Source of the DNA: an uncultured Pelagibacteraceae bacterium
GTDB lineage: Bacteria; Pseudomonadota; Alphaproteobacteria; Pelagibacterales; Pelagibacteraceae
Length of the DNA: 64,000 nt
Reading direction: 5' to 3'
NCBI GenBank assembly: GCA_902580945.1
Contig: CACHML010000005.1
Location: 1 to 64,000 of the forward strand
The position numbers and the translations under genes were made by a program. Shown here piece by piece: positions 17,389-26,354 of this stretch (positions within the stretch are counted from its first letter, which is position 1; every line of letters starts with the position of its first letter). The notes beneath the pieces are model-generated. The model ran no database searches. It was not told the DNA's origin and saw nothing but the letters and a program-made list of their open reading frames with translations.

Positions 17389-19900
17389 TTTAATTCTTTA
17401 CTCTAAATATGCATTTCGTGATTTAACTAGAAGTTACTCAAAAATATTAAGCATCATAATTACTTTATTAATAAGCCTTTTTATACTTAGTGCTATCTTA
17501 ACTATCGAGGACAGTTTAGAAAATGAACTTAACGAAAATTCAAAAGTTCTTTTAGGAGGGGATTTAGAAATTGATTATAATAATAAAGAAGGTGATAGAA
17601 GTTTAATCAATCAGGTCGAAAGTTTTTCTACAGTATCACAAATGGTTGAATTCAGCACAATGATTTCAACAACAAAAAATAAAAATAATAAAACATCATT
17701 TACAAGAATAAAAGCAGTTGATCAAAATTACCCTTTGTATGGAGAAGTAATTTATGAACCAATTGGGTCATTAGAAAATTTGAACAAAATTGATAACACT
17801 ATAATTGTAAACGAAAATATATTTAAGAACTTAGAACTCAAAATTAATGATATCGTAAAAGTTCAAAATAAAGAATTCAAAGTTATTGGTACCGTGAAAG
17901 TTCTACCAGATATTGGTGGAGCATTTGTTTTTGGTGATTTTGCCCTAACAGGAAAAAAAACATTAGATAATTTGGAATTAAATACTTTAGGAAGCTTCTT
18001 AAATTACGAATACAAAGTCCGATTTGATGGTAACGAAAATAAAGATAATAAAATAAATAAAATTGTTAATATTTTTAAAAATGACAGTAAAGTGAAAATA
18101 CGATATCCAGAAAACTCTGCTGGAGGCATTAAAAGAATTATCGATAATTTTTCACAATTTTTATCATTGGTATCAATAAGTGCTATGCTTATTGCTGGAA
18201 TAGGAATTGCAAATACTCTTCTTTCATTTATTAATCAAAAGAATTCATCAATTGCAGTTCAAAAAGCAATAGGAATTAATTCTGTGAATATTAAGACTAT
18301 TTATTATTTACAATTATTTATAATGTTATTTTTTATTTCACTGATTGCCTATGGGTTAAGTTTTTTATTAGTGCCAATTGTAGATAAATATATATCAGAT
18401 GGACTTGGATTAAATATTGAGGCCTTTTTTTCATTAACAAATTTATCAATAGTTTTTTTAGTTGGATTATTGGTAATAATAATATTTTCAATCCCAACTG
18501 TTAATTCTATTGACCAAATTAAAGCCTCTAGTTTGTTTAGAAATGTTTTTCAAAGTTTGCAGTTCAAGTATTCAAAAAAATCAATAATATTAAGTTTATT
18601 TCTACTGGCTATTTTGATTAGTTTATTTGCATTTAGGTCCTCTCTTCCATATTACAGCTTGATTTATTTTGCGTCTTTTTTTGTATGCCTAGCTATGTTT
18701 TTTTATGTTTCCCGTTTAATAATATTATTACTTAGGAATAATTTAACTAATCTTGGAATTTCGTCAAAAATAGCGGTAAAAAATATTACACAATCAAAAA
18801 GTATTACTCCAATAACTGTTATGTCTCTTGGACTAGGAATGACATTGTTGCTTACGTTAGCATTTGTGGGCTCTAATTTTAAAAGAGAAATAGCAAAATC
18901 AATTCCAGATATTGCTCCTGATTATTTCTTTTTAGGTATTCAAAATAATCAGAAAGATTTATTTCAAAAAGTCATTAATGAAACAGATGAAGATGCTGTA
19001 ATAGAAATTGTTCCTATGGTGTCAGCTGGAATTGTTAAAATTAATGGAATAGACCCAAACACCTATATATCAAATTCTAATGACAGCTATTGGGTAATTA
19101 TGAACGATAGACGAGTTTCTTGGGTCGACACAATTCCAAAAGATAATCCAATTTTAGAAGGTAGTTGGTGGGACACTTCACAACCTAACAAATTACAAAT
19201 TTCATTAGATAGCAAAGTCGCAAAAGACTTTGGAGTTAACATTGGTGACAAGTTTACACTAAGAATTTATGGAAGAGAAATTGAAGGTGAAGTAGTTAAT
19301 TTAAGATTGGTGAATTATCAAGATTTAAGTATTAACTTTGCAATGTTGCTTAATCCACAATTTGCAAAAAATATTCCACATGAGTACCTTTCTACAATAA
19401 AATTTGAAAAAGCTGAAAATTTCAATGAAGTAAATTTTTTAGATCAATTCCCAAGCGTATCAATAATAAAAATTTCAGATTATTTGTCAAAAGTGACAGA
19501 TGTTCTTAATAAAATATTTATTGCAGTAAGTATAATTTCAGCTGTCACTGTTATTATTGGCTTAGTTGTAATTTCAAGTGCAATTATTGTTCAAGGAAAA
19601 ATTAAAACATTTCAAAATCTTATTTTCAAAATTTTAGGCTTTTCAAAGAAAGAAATTATAATTTCTTCAATTATTGAATTTATTATATCTTTTTTGTCTA
19701 TAATATTATTTTCTACTATTTTTTCTGTAATTGCATCAAAGTTTATTATTGAAAATATATTTCAACTGAACTGGTTATTTGAATTTGAAATATTTTTATA
19801 TGTTATAATTGGTGTAGGTTTAACAACACTTGCTCTTATAATATTGACAAACCTTAAATATTTAAGTCCAAAAGTTTATCCACTTGTCAGAAACGAATAA
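17375..19900 (+). CDS. ybbP: FtsX-like ABC permease, YbbP type
   Basis: An 841-residue permease that starts with GTG inside the end of the ATPase gene. Layout: a first membrane segment at about 22-43, a large periplasmic domain, three segments around 265-380 (first FtsX domain), a central pair of helices near 408-455, a second periplasmic domain and three C-terminal segments around 705-830 (second FtsX domain). This double-FtsX layout and length match YbbP. The neighbouring tesA gene on the other strand supports the assignment. Confidence 0.88.
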   Translation: MKINDLILYSKYAFRDLTRSYSKILSIIITLLISLFILSAILTIEDSLENELNENSKVLLGGDLEIDYNNKEGDRSLINQVESFSTVSQMVEFSTMISTTKNKNNKTSFTRIKAVDQNYPLYGEVIYEPIGSLENLNKIDNTIIVNENIFKNLELKINDIVKVQNKEFKVIGTVKVLPDIGGAFVFGDFALTGKKTLDNLELNTLGSFLNYEYKVRFDGNENKDNKINKIVNIFKNDSKVKIRYPENSAGGIKRIIDNFSQFLSLVSISAMLIAGIGIANTLLSFINQKNSSIAVQKAIGINSVNIKTIYYLQLFIMLFFISLIAYGLSFLLVPIVDKYISDGLGLNIEAFFSLTNLSIVFLVGLLVIIIFSIPTVNSIDQIKASSLFRNVFQSLQFKYSKKSIILSLFLLAILISLFAFRSSLPYYSLIYFASFFVCLAMFFYVSRLIILLLRNNLTNLGISSKIAVKNITQSKSITPITVMSLGLGMTLLLTLAFVGSNFKREIAKSIPDIAPDYFFLGIQNNQKDLFQKVINETDEDAVIEIVPMVSAGIVKINGIDPNTYISNSNDSYWVIMNDRRVSWVDTIPKDNPILEGSWWDTSQPNKLQISLDSKVAKDFGVNIGDKFTLRIYGREIEGEVVNLRLVNYQDLSINFAMLLNPQFAKNIPHEYLSTIKFEKAENFNEVNFLDQFPSVSIIKISDYLSKVTDVLNKIFIAVSIISAVTVIIGLVVISSAIIVQGKIKTFQNLIFKILGFSKKEIIISSIIEFIISFLSIILFSTIFSVIASKFIIENIFQLNWLFEFEIFLYVIIGVGLTTLALIILTNLKYLSPKVYPLVRNE

Positions 19901-19923
19901 TATTTGATAATTTTGATTATATT

Positions 19924-20316
19924 TTAAATTGAAGCTTTCAAAGCCTCATAAATCAAATCTTCTGTAGTTTCACCGATGCTTCTATAGACTTCTTTACCAT
20001 CCTTGAAAATTAATAGAGTAGTCTGATAAAGCACATTAAAAGCGTTAGCAATATCTCTATTCATTACATCAAATGAAAAATACTCAATATTATCAAATTT
20101 AATATCTGATAATTCACCTTCTTTTTTCGCTGTTTGTAATATTTTCATTTGTTTTGCACAAGATGAACAATATTCTATCCAAGAACTAATCACTATAACT
20201 TTTCCCTCTGATTGAGCTTTATTAAACAATTCTTGGTCAAATGTTGTTTTCTTTTCCATTGCATTCGCACTAAATGCAAACAGACAAATTATAAGTATTA
20301 AAACTCTTTTAAACAT
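19924..20316 (-). CDS. exported thioredoxin-fold protein with CSSC motif
   Basis: A 130-residue protein beginning with a short signal peptide (MFKRVLILIICLFAFSANA). The mature part has a thioredoxin-like active site SWIEYCSSCAKQMK and later a Thr-Leu-Leu strand in place of the usual cis-Pro loop (YQTTLLIFKDGKEV), similar to the periplasmic domain of DsbD. A disulfide reductase or relay role in the periplasm is likely. A longer in-frame ORF starts at 20457, but the first 47 codons would run antisense through the TPP riboswitch and would hide the signal peptide, so I take the Met at 20316. Confidence 0.75.
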   Translation of the reverse strand: MFKRVLILIICLFAFSANAMEKKTTFDQELFNKAQSEGKVIVISSWIEYCSSCAKQMKILQTAKKEGELSDIKFDNIEYFSFDVMNRDIANAFNVLYQTTLLIFKDGKEVYRSIGETTEDLIYEALKASI

Positions 20317-20361
20317 TTTATAAAAATATGTATTTTTAAAATAAAAAAAATACTTTATATT

Positions 20362-20427
20362 GACACATGGGGTGCCAGTATAGGCTGAGAAAAACCCAAT
20401 GAACCTGTCCGGTAATTCAGAAAGGGA
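20362..20427 (+). ncRNA. TPP riboswitch (THI element)
   Basis: All signature blocks of the thiamin pyrophosphate aptamer appear in order: GGGGTGCC (20369-20376), GGCTGAGA (20383-20390), ACCC (20394-20397), GAACCTG (20401-20407), TAATTCAG and the closing AGGGAA. The AAAGGGA at its 3' end is also the ribosome-binding site of thiV, whose ATG is at 20431, so ligand binding would directly hide the site. Regulation of translation by TPP is therefore the most likely mode. The outer P1 helix is short and not obvious. Confidence 0.95.
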
Positions 20428-20430
20428 ATA

Positions 20431-21861
20431 ATGGAACAAATAAATATCATTAGTCAATCCTCGGCAATAATATTAACCTTAGCAATTAGTATTGTTTTTG
20501 TAATTATTGGTCTTCTTTACTCTAAAAAGTTTCAAGGACTTAACAATTATTTAGTTGCAAGTAGATCTGTTGGTACTTTTTCTTTAACAGCAAGTTTGGT
20601 CGCATCTGCTTTGGGTGCATGGATATTATTTGGCCCTGCATCTGCTGCTACATGGGGAGGTATAGGGGCAGTTATCGGATATTCTTTAGGAACAGCATTT
20701 CCTCTTTTCACACTTATATACTTAGGAAAAAAATTTAGAGATAAATACCCAAGAAGCAAATCTTTAATTGAAGTTGTAAGACTTAGATTCGGTTCACAAT
20801 TATTTAAACTGATTTTATTTTTATCCATTTTTTATATGTCCATTTTTTTAATAGCAGAGGTGACAGCTGTTTCTATATTAATCAATTATATATCTGGAAC
20901 AGATCTATGGATAACAGCATCTATAGTGATAATTAGTTCTCTTTTATATACTTTGTATGGTGGATTACGAGCTTCAATATTTACAGATAATATACAGTTT
21001 ATAGTTTTTGGTTTACTTTTAATAATATCATTTTCATATTTGATATCTTTAAACTCTAATGAGTTTAGCTTTGAATTTATCAAACAAAATAAACCTAATT
21101 TATTAAGCTTTAACTATTTGCCAAATTTTACTGCAGGTCTAACTTTTTTTATAGCTGTTGCAGCAACAAATCTTTTTCATCAAGGTAATTGGCAAAGAGT
21201 TTATGCAGCTAAAGACAATAAAGTTTTAAAAAGTAGTCTAATTTTTTCATTTTTAATTATTATACCAATTGTATTTTTGATGGGATTTACAGGGTTAATT
21301 GCAACTTCTCAAAATTCAAATCTAATTCCTGATCTAGCATTTTTTTCTTTGCTACTTAAAGAAAATGCACTTTTTTTATCAATTATAATAATAATTTTAG
21401 CTATTTCATTAACAGTAAGCAGCATAGATACTTTGGTAAACGCTATTTCAAGTTTAATAATTGTTGATGGAAATAAAGTTATCAAATTCAAAGGTGATTA
21501 TTTAAAATTATCTAAGCAAATAATAATATTAATCTCTTTAATTTCTTTTTTTGTTGCATCAAAAGGAGTAAGTATTTTATATTTATTTTTATTAGCTGAT
21601 TTATTTTGTTGTGCGGCTGTACTAAGTGTATTTTATAGTTTTTACTCCAAAAAATTTACTGAAAAAAATGCATATGTAGCTATTATTGTTGGATTAATTG
21701 GAGGAATTCTTTTATTCCCAAGTCCTGACTTTTCAAAATCAATTCTGGTCGGAATAATATTGCCTCTAGACTTTTTACCTATATTTGTCTCTCAATCCTT
21801 GCTTTTTTGCTCATTTATTGTTGCAACATTATTACCTATTTTAACTTGGAGACTAAAATAA
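20431..21861 (+). CDS. thiV: sodium:solute symporter family transporter under TPP control (ThiV)
   Basis: A 476-residue inner-membrane protein with about 13 membrane segments and SSS-family blocks (YLVASRSVGTFSLTASLVASALGAWILFGP near the start, a TLYGGLRASIFTDNIQ segment near residue 172, and NWQRVYAAKD near 250). The TPP riboswitch immediately upstream ties it to thiamin supply. In Pelagibacter an SSS gene in this setting, thiV, has been proposed to import the thiamin pyrimidine precursor HMP; the assignment here follows that. The transported compound is not shown by the sequence itself. Confidence 0.88.
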   Translation: MEQINIISQSSAIILTLAISIVFVIIGLLYSKKFQGLNNYLVASRSVGTFSLTASLVASALGAWILFGPASAATWGGIGAVIGYSLGTAFPLFTLIYLGKKFRDKYPRSKSLIEVVRLRFGSQLFKLILFLSIFYMSIFLIAEVTAVSILINYISGTDLWITASIVIISSLLYTLYGGLRASIFTDNIQFIVFGLLLIISFSYLISLNSNEFSFEFIKQNKPNLLSFNYLPNFTAGLTFFIAVAATNLFHQGNWQRVYAAKDNKVLKSSLIFSFLIIIPIVFLMGFTGLIATSQNSNLIPDLAFFSLLLKENALFLSIIIIILAISLTVSSIDTLVNAISSLIIVDGNKVIKFKGDYLKLSKQIIILISLISFFVASKGVSILYLFLLADLFCCAAVLSVFYSFYSKKFTEKNAYVAIIVGLIGGILLFPSPDFSKSILVGIILPLDFLPIFVSQSLLFCSFIVATLLPILTWRLK

Positions 21862-21904
21862 ACCATCATTTACATCCTGTTTATATAAATATATTATAAA
21901 AGTT

Positions 21905-23011
21905 ATGAGTTTTATTTTGCCATTTATTGTATTGATCATTGTAGTTGTTTTTATTCATGAATATGGACATTACTATTTTGCAAAGAAATATGGTGTTGGA
22001 GTAACTGACTTTTCTATAGGTTTTGGAAAAGAATTATTTGGTTGGAATGATAACTCTGGAACAAGATGGAAAATTTGCTGGATACCCCTTGGCGGTTATG
22101 TCAAATTTTTTGGAGATCGAAATGTTTTTTCCCAGGCTGATCAAGAAGAACTTTTAAAAAAATACAATAAAGACGATCAAGAAAAGCTTTTTGTCACAAA
22201 ACCGTTGTATCAAAGATCATTGATTGTTGCAGGTGGCCCAATTGCAAACTTTGTTTTAGCAATATTTATTTTTTTATTCATATATATGTTTGCTGGAAAA
22301 GACTTTACCCCAGCAATTATCGATGAGGTTCAAAAAGACAGCCCTGCAGAAATTGCTGGAATGAAAAAAAATGACATAATACTTGAGATAGATAATAACA
22401 AAGTAGAGAGTATTCTTGACGTTTCTAAACTAATTTTAATGTCAACATCTGAAATAGTTGATTTTAAAGTTTCTAGATATGATCAAGAATTATTATTAAA
22501 AGTAAAACCAAAAATTGTTGCTGGAGTTGATAATCTAGGAAACAAAATTAACAAAAGAATTATTGGCATAAAACTTAGTCCTTATAACAATGAAATAAAT
22601 CATAAAAAATTAGGACCAGCGAGGGCATTAATTGAGTCTTTTAAAGAAGTTTACTTTGTTACCACTTCTTCTCTTAAATATATGGGCTCAATGATTACTG
22701 GCTCTGGAGACAGTTCTCAATTAGGAGGGCCTATTAGAATAGCTAAAATTTCAGGTCAAGTTGCAGAGTTTGGAATACTCCCATTTATCAGCATGATGGC
22801 TTATATTTCAATTAGTCTAGGTTTAATAAATCTATTTCCCATCCCACTTTTAGATGGTGGTCACTTAATGTTTTACGCTTTCGAAAAAGTATTAGGAAAG
22901 CCGTTAAGCCAAAAAACTCAAGAAGGTTTTTTTCGAATCGGATTGTTTTTATTGTTAACTTTGATGTTTTTTGCGACTTTCAACGATCTTAAAGATTTAG
23001 GCTTATTTTAA
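21905..23011 (+). CDS. rseP: site-2 protease RseP (M50 family)
   Basis: A 368-residue intramembrane metalloprotease. The zinc motif HEYGH lies at about residues 18-22 in the first membrane helix; a PDZ domain spans about 125-205 (EVQKDSPAEIAGMKKNDIILEID); the second metal-binding motif LLDGGHL is near 318; two more membrane segments close the protein. RseP homologues cleave anti-sigma factors and leftover signal peptides. No bamA, dxr or cdsA is directly next to it here, unlike in many Proteobacteria. Confidence 0.92.
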   Translation: MSFILPFIVLIIVVVFIHEYGHYYFAKKYGVGVTDFSIGFGKELFGWNDNSGTRWKICWIPLGGYVKFFGDRNVFSQADQEELLKKYNKDDQEKLFVTKPLYQRSLIVAGGPIANFVLAIFIFLFIYMFAGKDFTPAIIDEVQKDSPAEIAGMKKNDIILEIDNNKVESILDVSKLILMSTSEIVDFKVSRYDQELLLKVKPKIVAGVDNLGNKINKRIIGIKLSPYNNEINHKKLGPARALIESFKEVYFVTTSSLKYMGSMITGSGDSSQLGGPIRIAKISGQVAEFGILPFISMMAYISISLGLINLFPIPLLDGGHLMFYAFEKVLGKPLSQKTQEGFFRIGLFLLLTLMFFATFNDLKDLGLF

Positions 23012-23104
23012 AGGCATTTTTGACAGTTAAAAAAGCTAGAAAAATCAACGCTTTTTTACAACTATATGTTGTGCCAAAAAATACTTTAGACACAAAAAAA
23101 AAGC

Positions 23105-23135
23105 TTGAATTATCAATGATTTTGTAAAGTATATA
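23105..23135 (+). promoter_or_regulatory. possible promoter of the HU gene
   Basis: TTGAAT (23105-23110) and TATATA (23130-23135) are separated by 19 bases, a slightly long spacer, 27 bases before the HU start. An ACCGGAG ribosome-binding site follows. The boxes are plausible but AT-rich sequence makes chance matches likely. Confidence 0.3.
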
Positions 23136-23162
23136 AATATAACCTTTAAAACCGGAGCTAAA

Positions 23163-23438
23163 ATGAACAAAAAACAACTTATAGCGAAACTAGCTGGGTC
23201 CTTAAATCAAAGTAAAGCTGATGCTGAGCGTACTTTTGATACAATTACCAACACTATTTTGGATGCTTTAAAAGGCGACGATAATGTGAAAATTGCTGGT
23301 TTTGGTACATATAAAGTGGCTAAAAGGAAAGCCCGAATTGGTCGTAATCCAAGAACTGGAGAACAAATCCAAATCGCAGCTTCTCAAAAGGTAAAATTTT
23401 TACCTGCAAAAGCACTTAAAGAAGTTTTCAATAAATAA
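23163..23438 (+). CDS. HU-family nucleoid DNA-binding protein
   Basis: A 91-residue histone-like protein. The family signature GFGTYKVAKRKARIGRNPRTGE spans the DNA-binding beta arm with the Pro at its tip, preceded by helices that form the dimer. In a genome with few regulators HU is likely the main nucleoid protein; it could also be an IHF subunit, but the arm sequence and lack of a partner gene favour HU. It has a GGAG ribosome-binding site at normal spacing and a hairpin after its stop. Confidence 0.93.
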   Translation: MNKKQLIAKLAGSLNQSKADAERTFDTITNTILDALKGDDNVKIAGFGTYKVAKRKARIGRNPRTGEQIQIAASQKVKFLPAKALKEVFNK

Positions 23439-23448
23439 ACTTTTTTTT

Positions 23449-23488
23449 AACAGCCTTTTTTAAGCTTAAAAACTTGAAAAAGGCTGTT
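23449..23488 (+). terminator. hairpin after the HU gene
   Basis: A perfect 12-base-pair stem, AACAGCCTTTTT (23449-23460) with AAAAAGGCTGTT (23477-23488), around a 16-base loop. It starts 11 bases after the HU stop. The T-run comes before the stem and none follows it, so it is not a textbook intrinsic terminator; it may work as an mRNA 3' end stabiliser or as a terminator with unusual geometry. Confidence 0.55.
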
Positions 23489-23584
23489 ACTACATGCACT
23501 TACTGCATACCTATTTTTCCTAACTATCATTAGTTTTTAATTTTATTAAATTTATAAGAACACCTTTAATTAAACGGAGGTGAA

Positions 23585-24901
23585 ATGGTTAAACATTTAA
23601 AAAAAATAGTCGGACCTTTAGTAAGTTTATTTTTCTTACTAAGCATGACTAGCACCGGATATGCTGAAACTACTGTTTCAATAGAGGTAAGTGCCATACT
23701 AAACTCATTACTATTCCTAATTTGTGGTTTCTTAGTAATGTTTATGGCCGCTGGATTTGCCATGCTCGAATCAGGAATGGTAACGTCAAAAAGTGTATCT
23801 GTAATATGTGCAAAGAATATTGGATTATTTTCAATCGCTGGAATTATGTTTTGGATGGTTGGATATAATTTAGCTTACGGAATTCCAGAAGGTGGATACA
23901 TTGGAAGCTTTACTCCATGGTCAGATGGAAGTGAATTAGATGCAGGTGGTGATAATTATCAATACTCAGCAGGTTCTGATTGGTATTTCCAAATGGTTTT
24001 CTGTGCAACAACAGTTTCAATTGTATCTGGAACATTAGCTGAAAGAATTAAATTATGGCCGTTCTTTTTATTTGCAGCTATTCTTTCAGGTATCATTTAT
24101 CCAATCGTTATGGGTTGGCAGTGGGGAGGTGGCTGGTTAGCAGCTGCTGGTTTCTCAGACTTTGCTGGCTCTACTCTCGTTCACTCAACTGGAGGTGCAG
24201 CAGCACTAGCTGGGGCAATTCTTTTGGGTGCTAGAACAGGTAGATTTGATAAATCTGGAGCAGCAAAACCTATGAAGCCGTTTGCGGCGTCATCTGTACC
24301 ATTAGTTACAGTTGGTGTATTTATTTTATGGCTAGGTTGGTTCGGATTTAATGGTGGATCACAATTAGCGATGGGAACATTTGATGATGCAGTTGCTGTA
24401 TCAAATATTTTCATTAATACAAATTTAGCAGCCTGTGGTGGTGTATTAGCAGCTGGAGCAGTAACTAGATTAATGGCAGGTAAAACTGACGTTATACAAA
24501 TGCTTAACGGAGCAATTGGTGGTCTAGTAGCAATTACAGCTGAACCATTAATGCCTTCACCGCTAGCAGCAATTCTTATAGGTGCAATTGGTGGACTAAT
24601 AGTTGTCTTCGGAACTAAATTATTATTCTCACTTAAAATCGATGATGTTGTTGGAGCAATTCCAGCTCACTTATTCGCTGGAGTATGGGGAACGTTAGCT
24701 GTTCCACTTACAAATAGTGATGCAACATTCGGTGCACAGCTTCTTGGAGTAATATCAATCAATGCGTTTGTATTTATAGTTTCACTAATAGTCTGGGGAA
24801 TTATGAAAGGTACAATGGGTATAAGGTTGAGTAAAGAAGCAGAAAGACTTGGAACTGACGTTTCAGAGTCTGGTGTAATTGCATACGCAATAAGAGACTA
24901 A
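23585..24901 (+). CDS. amt: ammonium transporter Amt
   Basis: A 438-residue inner-membrane channel for ammonium. A cleavable signal peptide (about 1-27, ending near YAE) precedes eleven membrane segments, as in AmtB. Family blocks are DWYFQMVFCATTVSIVSGTLAER, the pore His-containing DFAGSTLVHSTGGAAAL and the second pore His in AIPAHLFAGVWGTL. It has one of the best ribosome-binding sites in the window (GGAGGTGA). No glnK gene lies next to it. A double hairpin follows the stop. Confidence 0.95.
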   Translation: MVKHLKKIVGPLVSLFFLLSMTSTGYAETTVSIEVSAILNSLLFLICGFLVMFMAAGFAMLESGMVTSKSVSVICAKNIGLFSIAGIMFWMVGYNLAYGIPEGGYIGSFTPWSDGSELDAGGDNYQYSAGSDWYFQMVFCATTVSIVSGTLAERIKLWPFFLFAAILSGIIYPIVMGWQWGGGWLAAAGFSDFAGSTLVHSTGGAAALAGAILLGARTGRFDKSGAAKPMKPFAASSVPLVTVGVFILWLGWFGFNGGSQLAMGTFDDAVAVSNIFINTNLAACGGVLAAGAVTRLMAGKTDVIQMLNGAIGGLVAITAEPLMPSPLAAILIGAIGGLIVVFGTKLLFSLKIDDVVGAIPAHLFAGVWGTLAVPLTNSDATFGAQLLGVISINAFVFIVSLIVWGIMKGTMGIRLSKEAERLGTDVSESGVIAYAIRD

Positions 24902-24905
24902 AGAA

Positions 24906-24929
24906 TAACTATCTCTCTCTCTATAGTTA
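24906..24929 (+). repeat. small hairpin with CT-repeat loop after amt
   Basis: TAACTAT (24906-24912) pairs perfectly with ATAGTTA (24923-24929) around a loop of five CT repeats. It begins four bases after the amt stop and ends one base before the terminator stem, so the amt message would end in two adjacent hairpins. Confidence 0.5.
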
Positions 24930-24930
24930 G

Positions 24931-24957
24931 AAAAGGCCCCTATTTGGGGCCTTTTTT
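24931..24957. terminator. bidirectional intrinsic terminator between amt and bcp
   Basis: A ten-base-pair GC-rich stem, AAAAGGCCCC (24931-24940) with GGGGCCTTTT (24946-24955), and a five-base loop, followed by further Ts on the plus strand. On the minus strand it directly follows the bcp stop codon (24956-24958) and ends in TTTT, so it can serve both convergent genes. Confidence 0.9.
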
Positions 24958-25402
24958 ATTTAATACTATTAATAAAATCTAAAACCTCTTGAGCATGGCC
25001 TACTGCTCTAATGTTTCTCCATTCTTTTATAATTTTATTTTTTTTAATTACAAAAGTACTTCTAACAGTGCCCATAAATTCCCTGCCCATAAATTTCTTT
25101 TTAGCCCATGTTTTGTATGCTTTAAGAGAGGTCTTATCTTCATCAGCCAGTAACTCAAAATTTAGATTAAGTTTTTTGCTCCATTTTTGATGACTCTCTA
25201 AACTATCTTTTGAAATTCCATAAATTGTGCATCCAAGTTTTTCAAATTTACTTAGAAGTTTATTAAAATCATTTGTTTCAATCGTACATCCACTTGTATT
25301 GTCCTTTGGATAAAAATAGATGATAATATATTTAGATTTTACTTTATTTAATTCTACTGTTTTTCCAGATGTAGACGATAATTTAAAGTTTGGAGCTTTC
25401 AT
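24956..25402 (-). CDS. bcp: thioredoxin-dependent peroxiredoxin, Bcp/PrxQ type
   Basis: A 148-residue peroxide-reducing enzyme. The peroxidatic cysteine is Cys39 in FYPKDNTSGCT, with the conserved Pro and Thr; the later Arg is in MGTVRSTFVI. The resolving cysteine that many Bcp proteins carry five residues later is Asn44 here; the only other Cys is Cys58, so the enzyme is either of one-Cys type or uses an atypical partner. It is divergent from the rhodanese gene with 54 bases between the start codons. Confidence 0.9.
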   Translation of the reverse strand: MKAPNFKLSSTSGKTVELNKVKSKYIIIYFYPKDNTSGCTIETNDFNKLLSKFEKLGCTIYGISKDSLESHQKWSKKLNLNFELLADEDKTSLKAYKTWAKKKFMGREFMGTVRSTFVIKKNKIIKEWRNIRAVGHAQEVLDFINSIK

Positions 25403-25456
25403 ATAGACACCTTTATTTTTTATAGTAATATATTTTATTTAGTGTAATAAACATTT

Positions 25457-25843
25457 ATGACAATAAAATCAGCATCAACATTAGTCGCAGAAGCTCTAAA
25501 ACAAATAAAAACCATATCACCCAGTGAAGCTTTAGAAAAAGTTAATAATAATACCTGTAATCTTATTGATATAAGAGATGTAAGAGAATTAGAAAGATTA
25601 GGTAGAATAGAAAACTCTTCTCATATACCAAGAGGAATGTTGGAATTTTGGATGGATCCAGAAAGTCAATATTTTAAGGAAGGAAAAATCGATATGAATA
25701 AAGAAATAGTTTTATTCTGTGCAGGAGGTCTCAGATCAGCTTTAGCTACCAAAACTTTACAAAGCATGGGTTTTACTAACATTTCTCATATAGATGGTGG
25801 ATTTGGCTCAATGCAAAATTCTGGATTTAAAATTATAAAATAA
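25457..25843 (+). CDS. single-domain rhodanese-like protein
   Basis: A 128-residue protein with one rhodanese domain: the LIDIRDVRELERLGRIENSSHIPRG block near residues 36-60 and an active loop CAGGLRS with the persulfide-forming Cys88. No signal peptide is seen, so it is cytoplasmic. The function could be thiosulfate or persulfide sulfur transfer; a link to the sulfur genes of this window is possible but not shown. Confidence 0.88.
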   Translation: MTIKSASTLVAEALKQIKTISPSEALEKVNNNTCNLIDIRDVRELERLGRIENSSHIPRGMLEFWMDPESQYFKEGKIDMNKEIVLFCAGGLRSALATKTLQSMGFTNISHIDGGFGSMQNSGFKIIK

Positions 25844-25851
25844 TCCTGAAG

Positions 25852-26325
25852 TTAATCTAATAAATTTATTCTCTTAGCGTAAAACATTCTAATAATCCAA
25901 TAAATTACCAAACCAATTGGACCAATAAAGTAAGTTATAATTAATGGAATAAAAACCAAATATTTTGATATGAACAATTTTTGACTATCTTTCATAATCC
26001 AGGCACCACAAAATAAATTTACAGCTAAAAAGTGTGTCCAAAACATTATTAAAAAAGCCTCTGCCTCAAAGAGGTTCCTTAAATCGTATAAGCCAAGATA
26101 CAAGGTAAAGTTATAATCAAAATCGTATCCAGAAATAAAAAAGTAGTAACCCAAATAACAATACACAGCAGACAATATTAAAAAAGGAACAACAGATGTT
26201 ACTAGCAAACCACAAACTTTAGATTGTGGAAAAACAATCAAAATCAGCCAAAAAGGTATTACACCAATATTTAACCATAAATAGATCATTTCTATGGTAA
26301 AAAAAGCTGCTATTTGTTCAATCAT
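25852..26325 (-). CDS. ABA4-like (DUF4281) membrane protein
   Basis: A 157-residue protein with four to five membrane segments. It shows the pattern of the ABA4-like family: NIGVIPFWLILIVFPQS near the start, WTHFLAVNLFCGAWIMKD in the middle and a FIGPIGLVIYWIIR segment near the end. The plant member takes part in neoxanthin formation; in bacteria the role is not known. It converges with the rhodanese gene and diverges from recX. Confidence 0.7.
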   Translation of the reverse strand: MIEQIAAFFTIEMIYLWLNIGVIPFWLILIVFPQSKVCGLLVTSVVPFLILSAVYCYLGYYFFISGYDFDYNFTLYLGLYDLRNLFEAEAFLIMFWTHFLAVNLFCGAWIMKDSQKLFISKYLVFIPLIITYFIGPIGLVIYWIIRMFYAKRINLLD

Positions 26326-26354
26326 AATATTTTTATATTATATTAAATAAGCGC

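Noticed and set aside
20317-20457. In-frame N-terminal extension of the thioredoxin-like gene
   Set aside because: It would run antisense through the TPP riboswitch and bury the clear signal peptide that starts with the Met at 20316.
24913-24922. CT dinucleotide repeat as a phase-variation tract
   Set aside because: Only five units, outside any coding frame or promoter spacer, and it forms the loop of a perfect hairpin.
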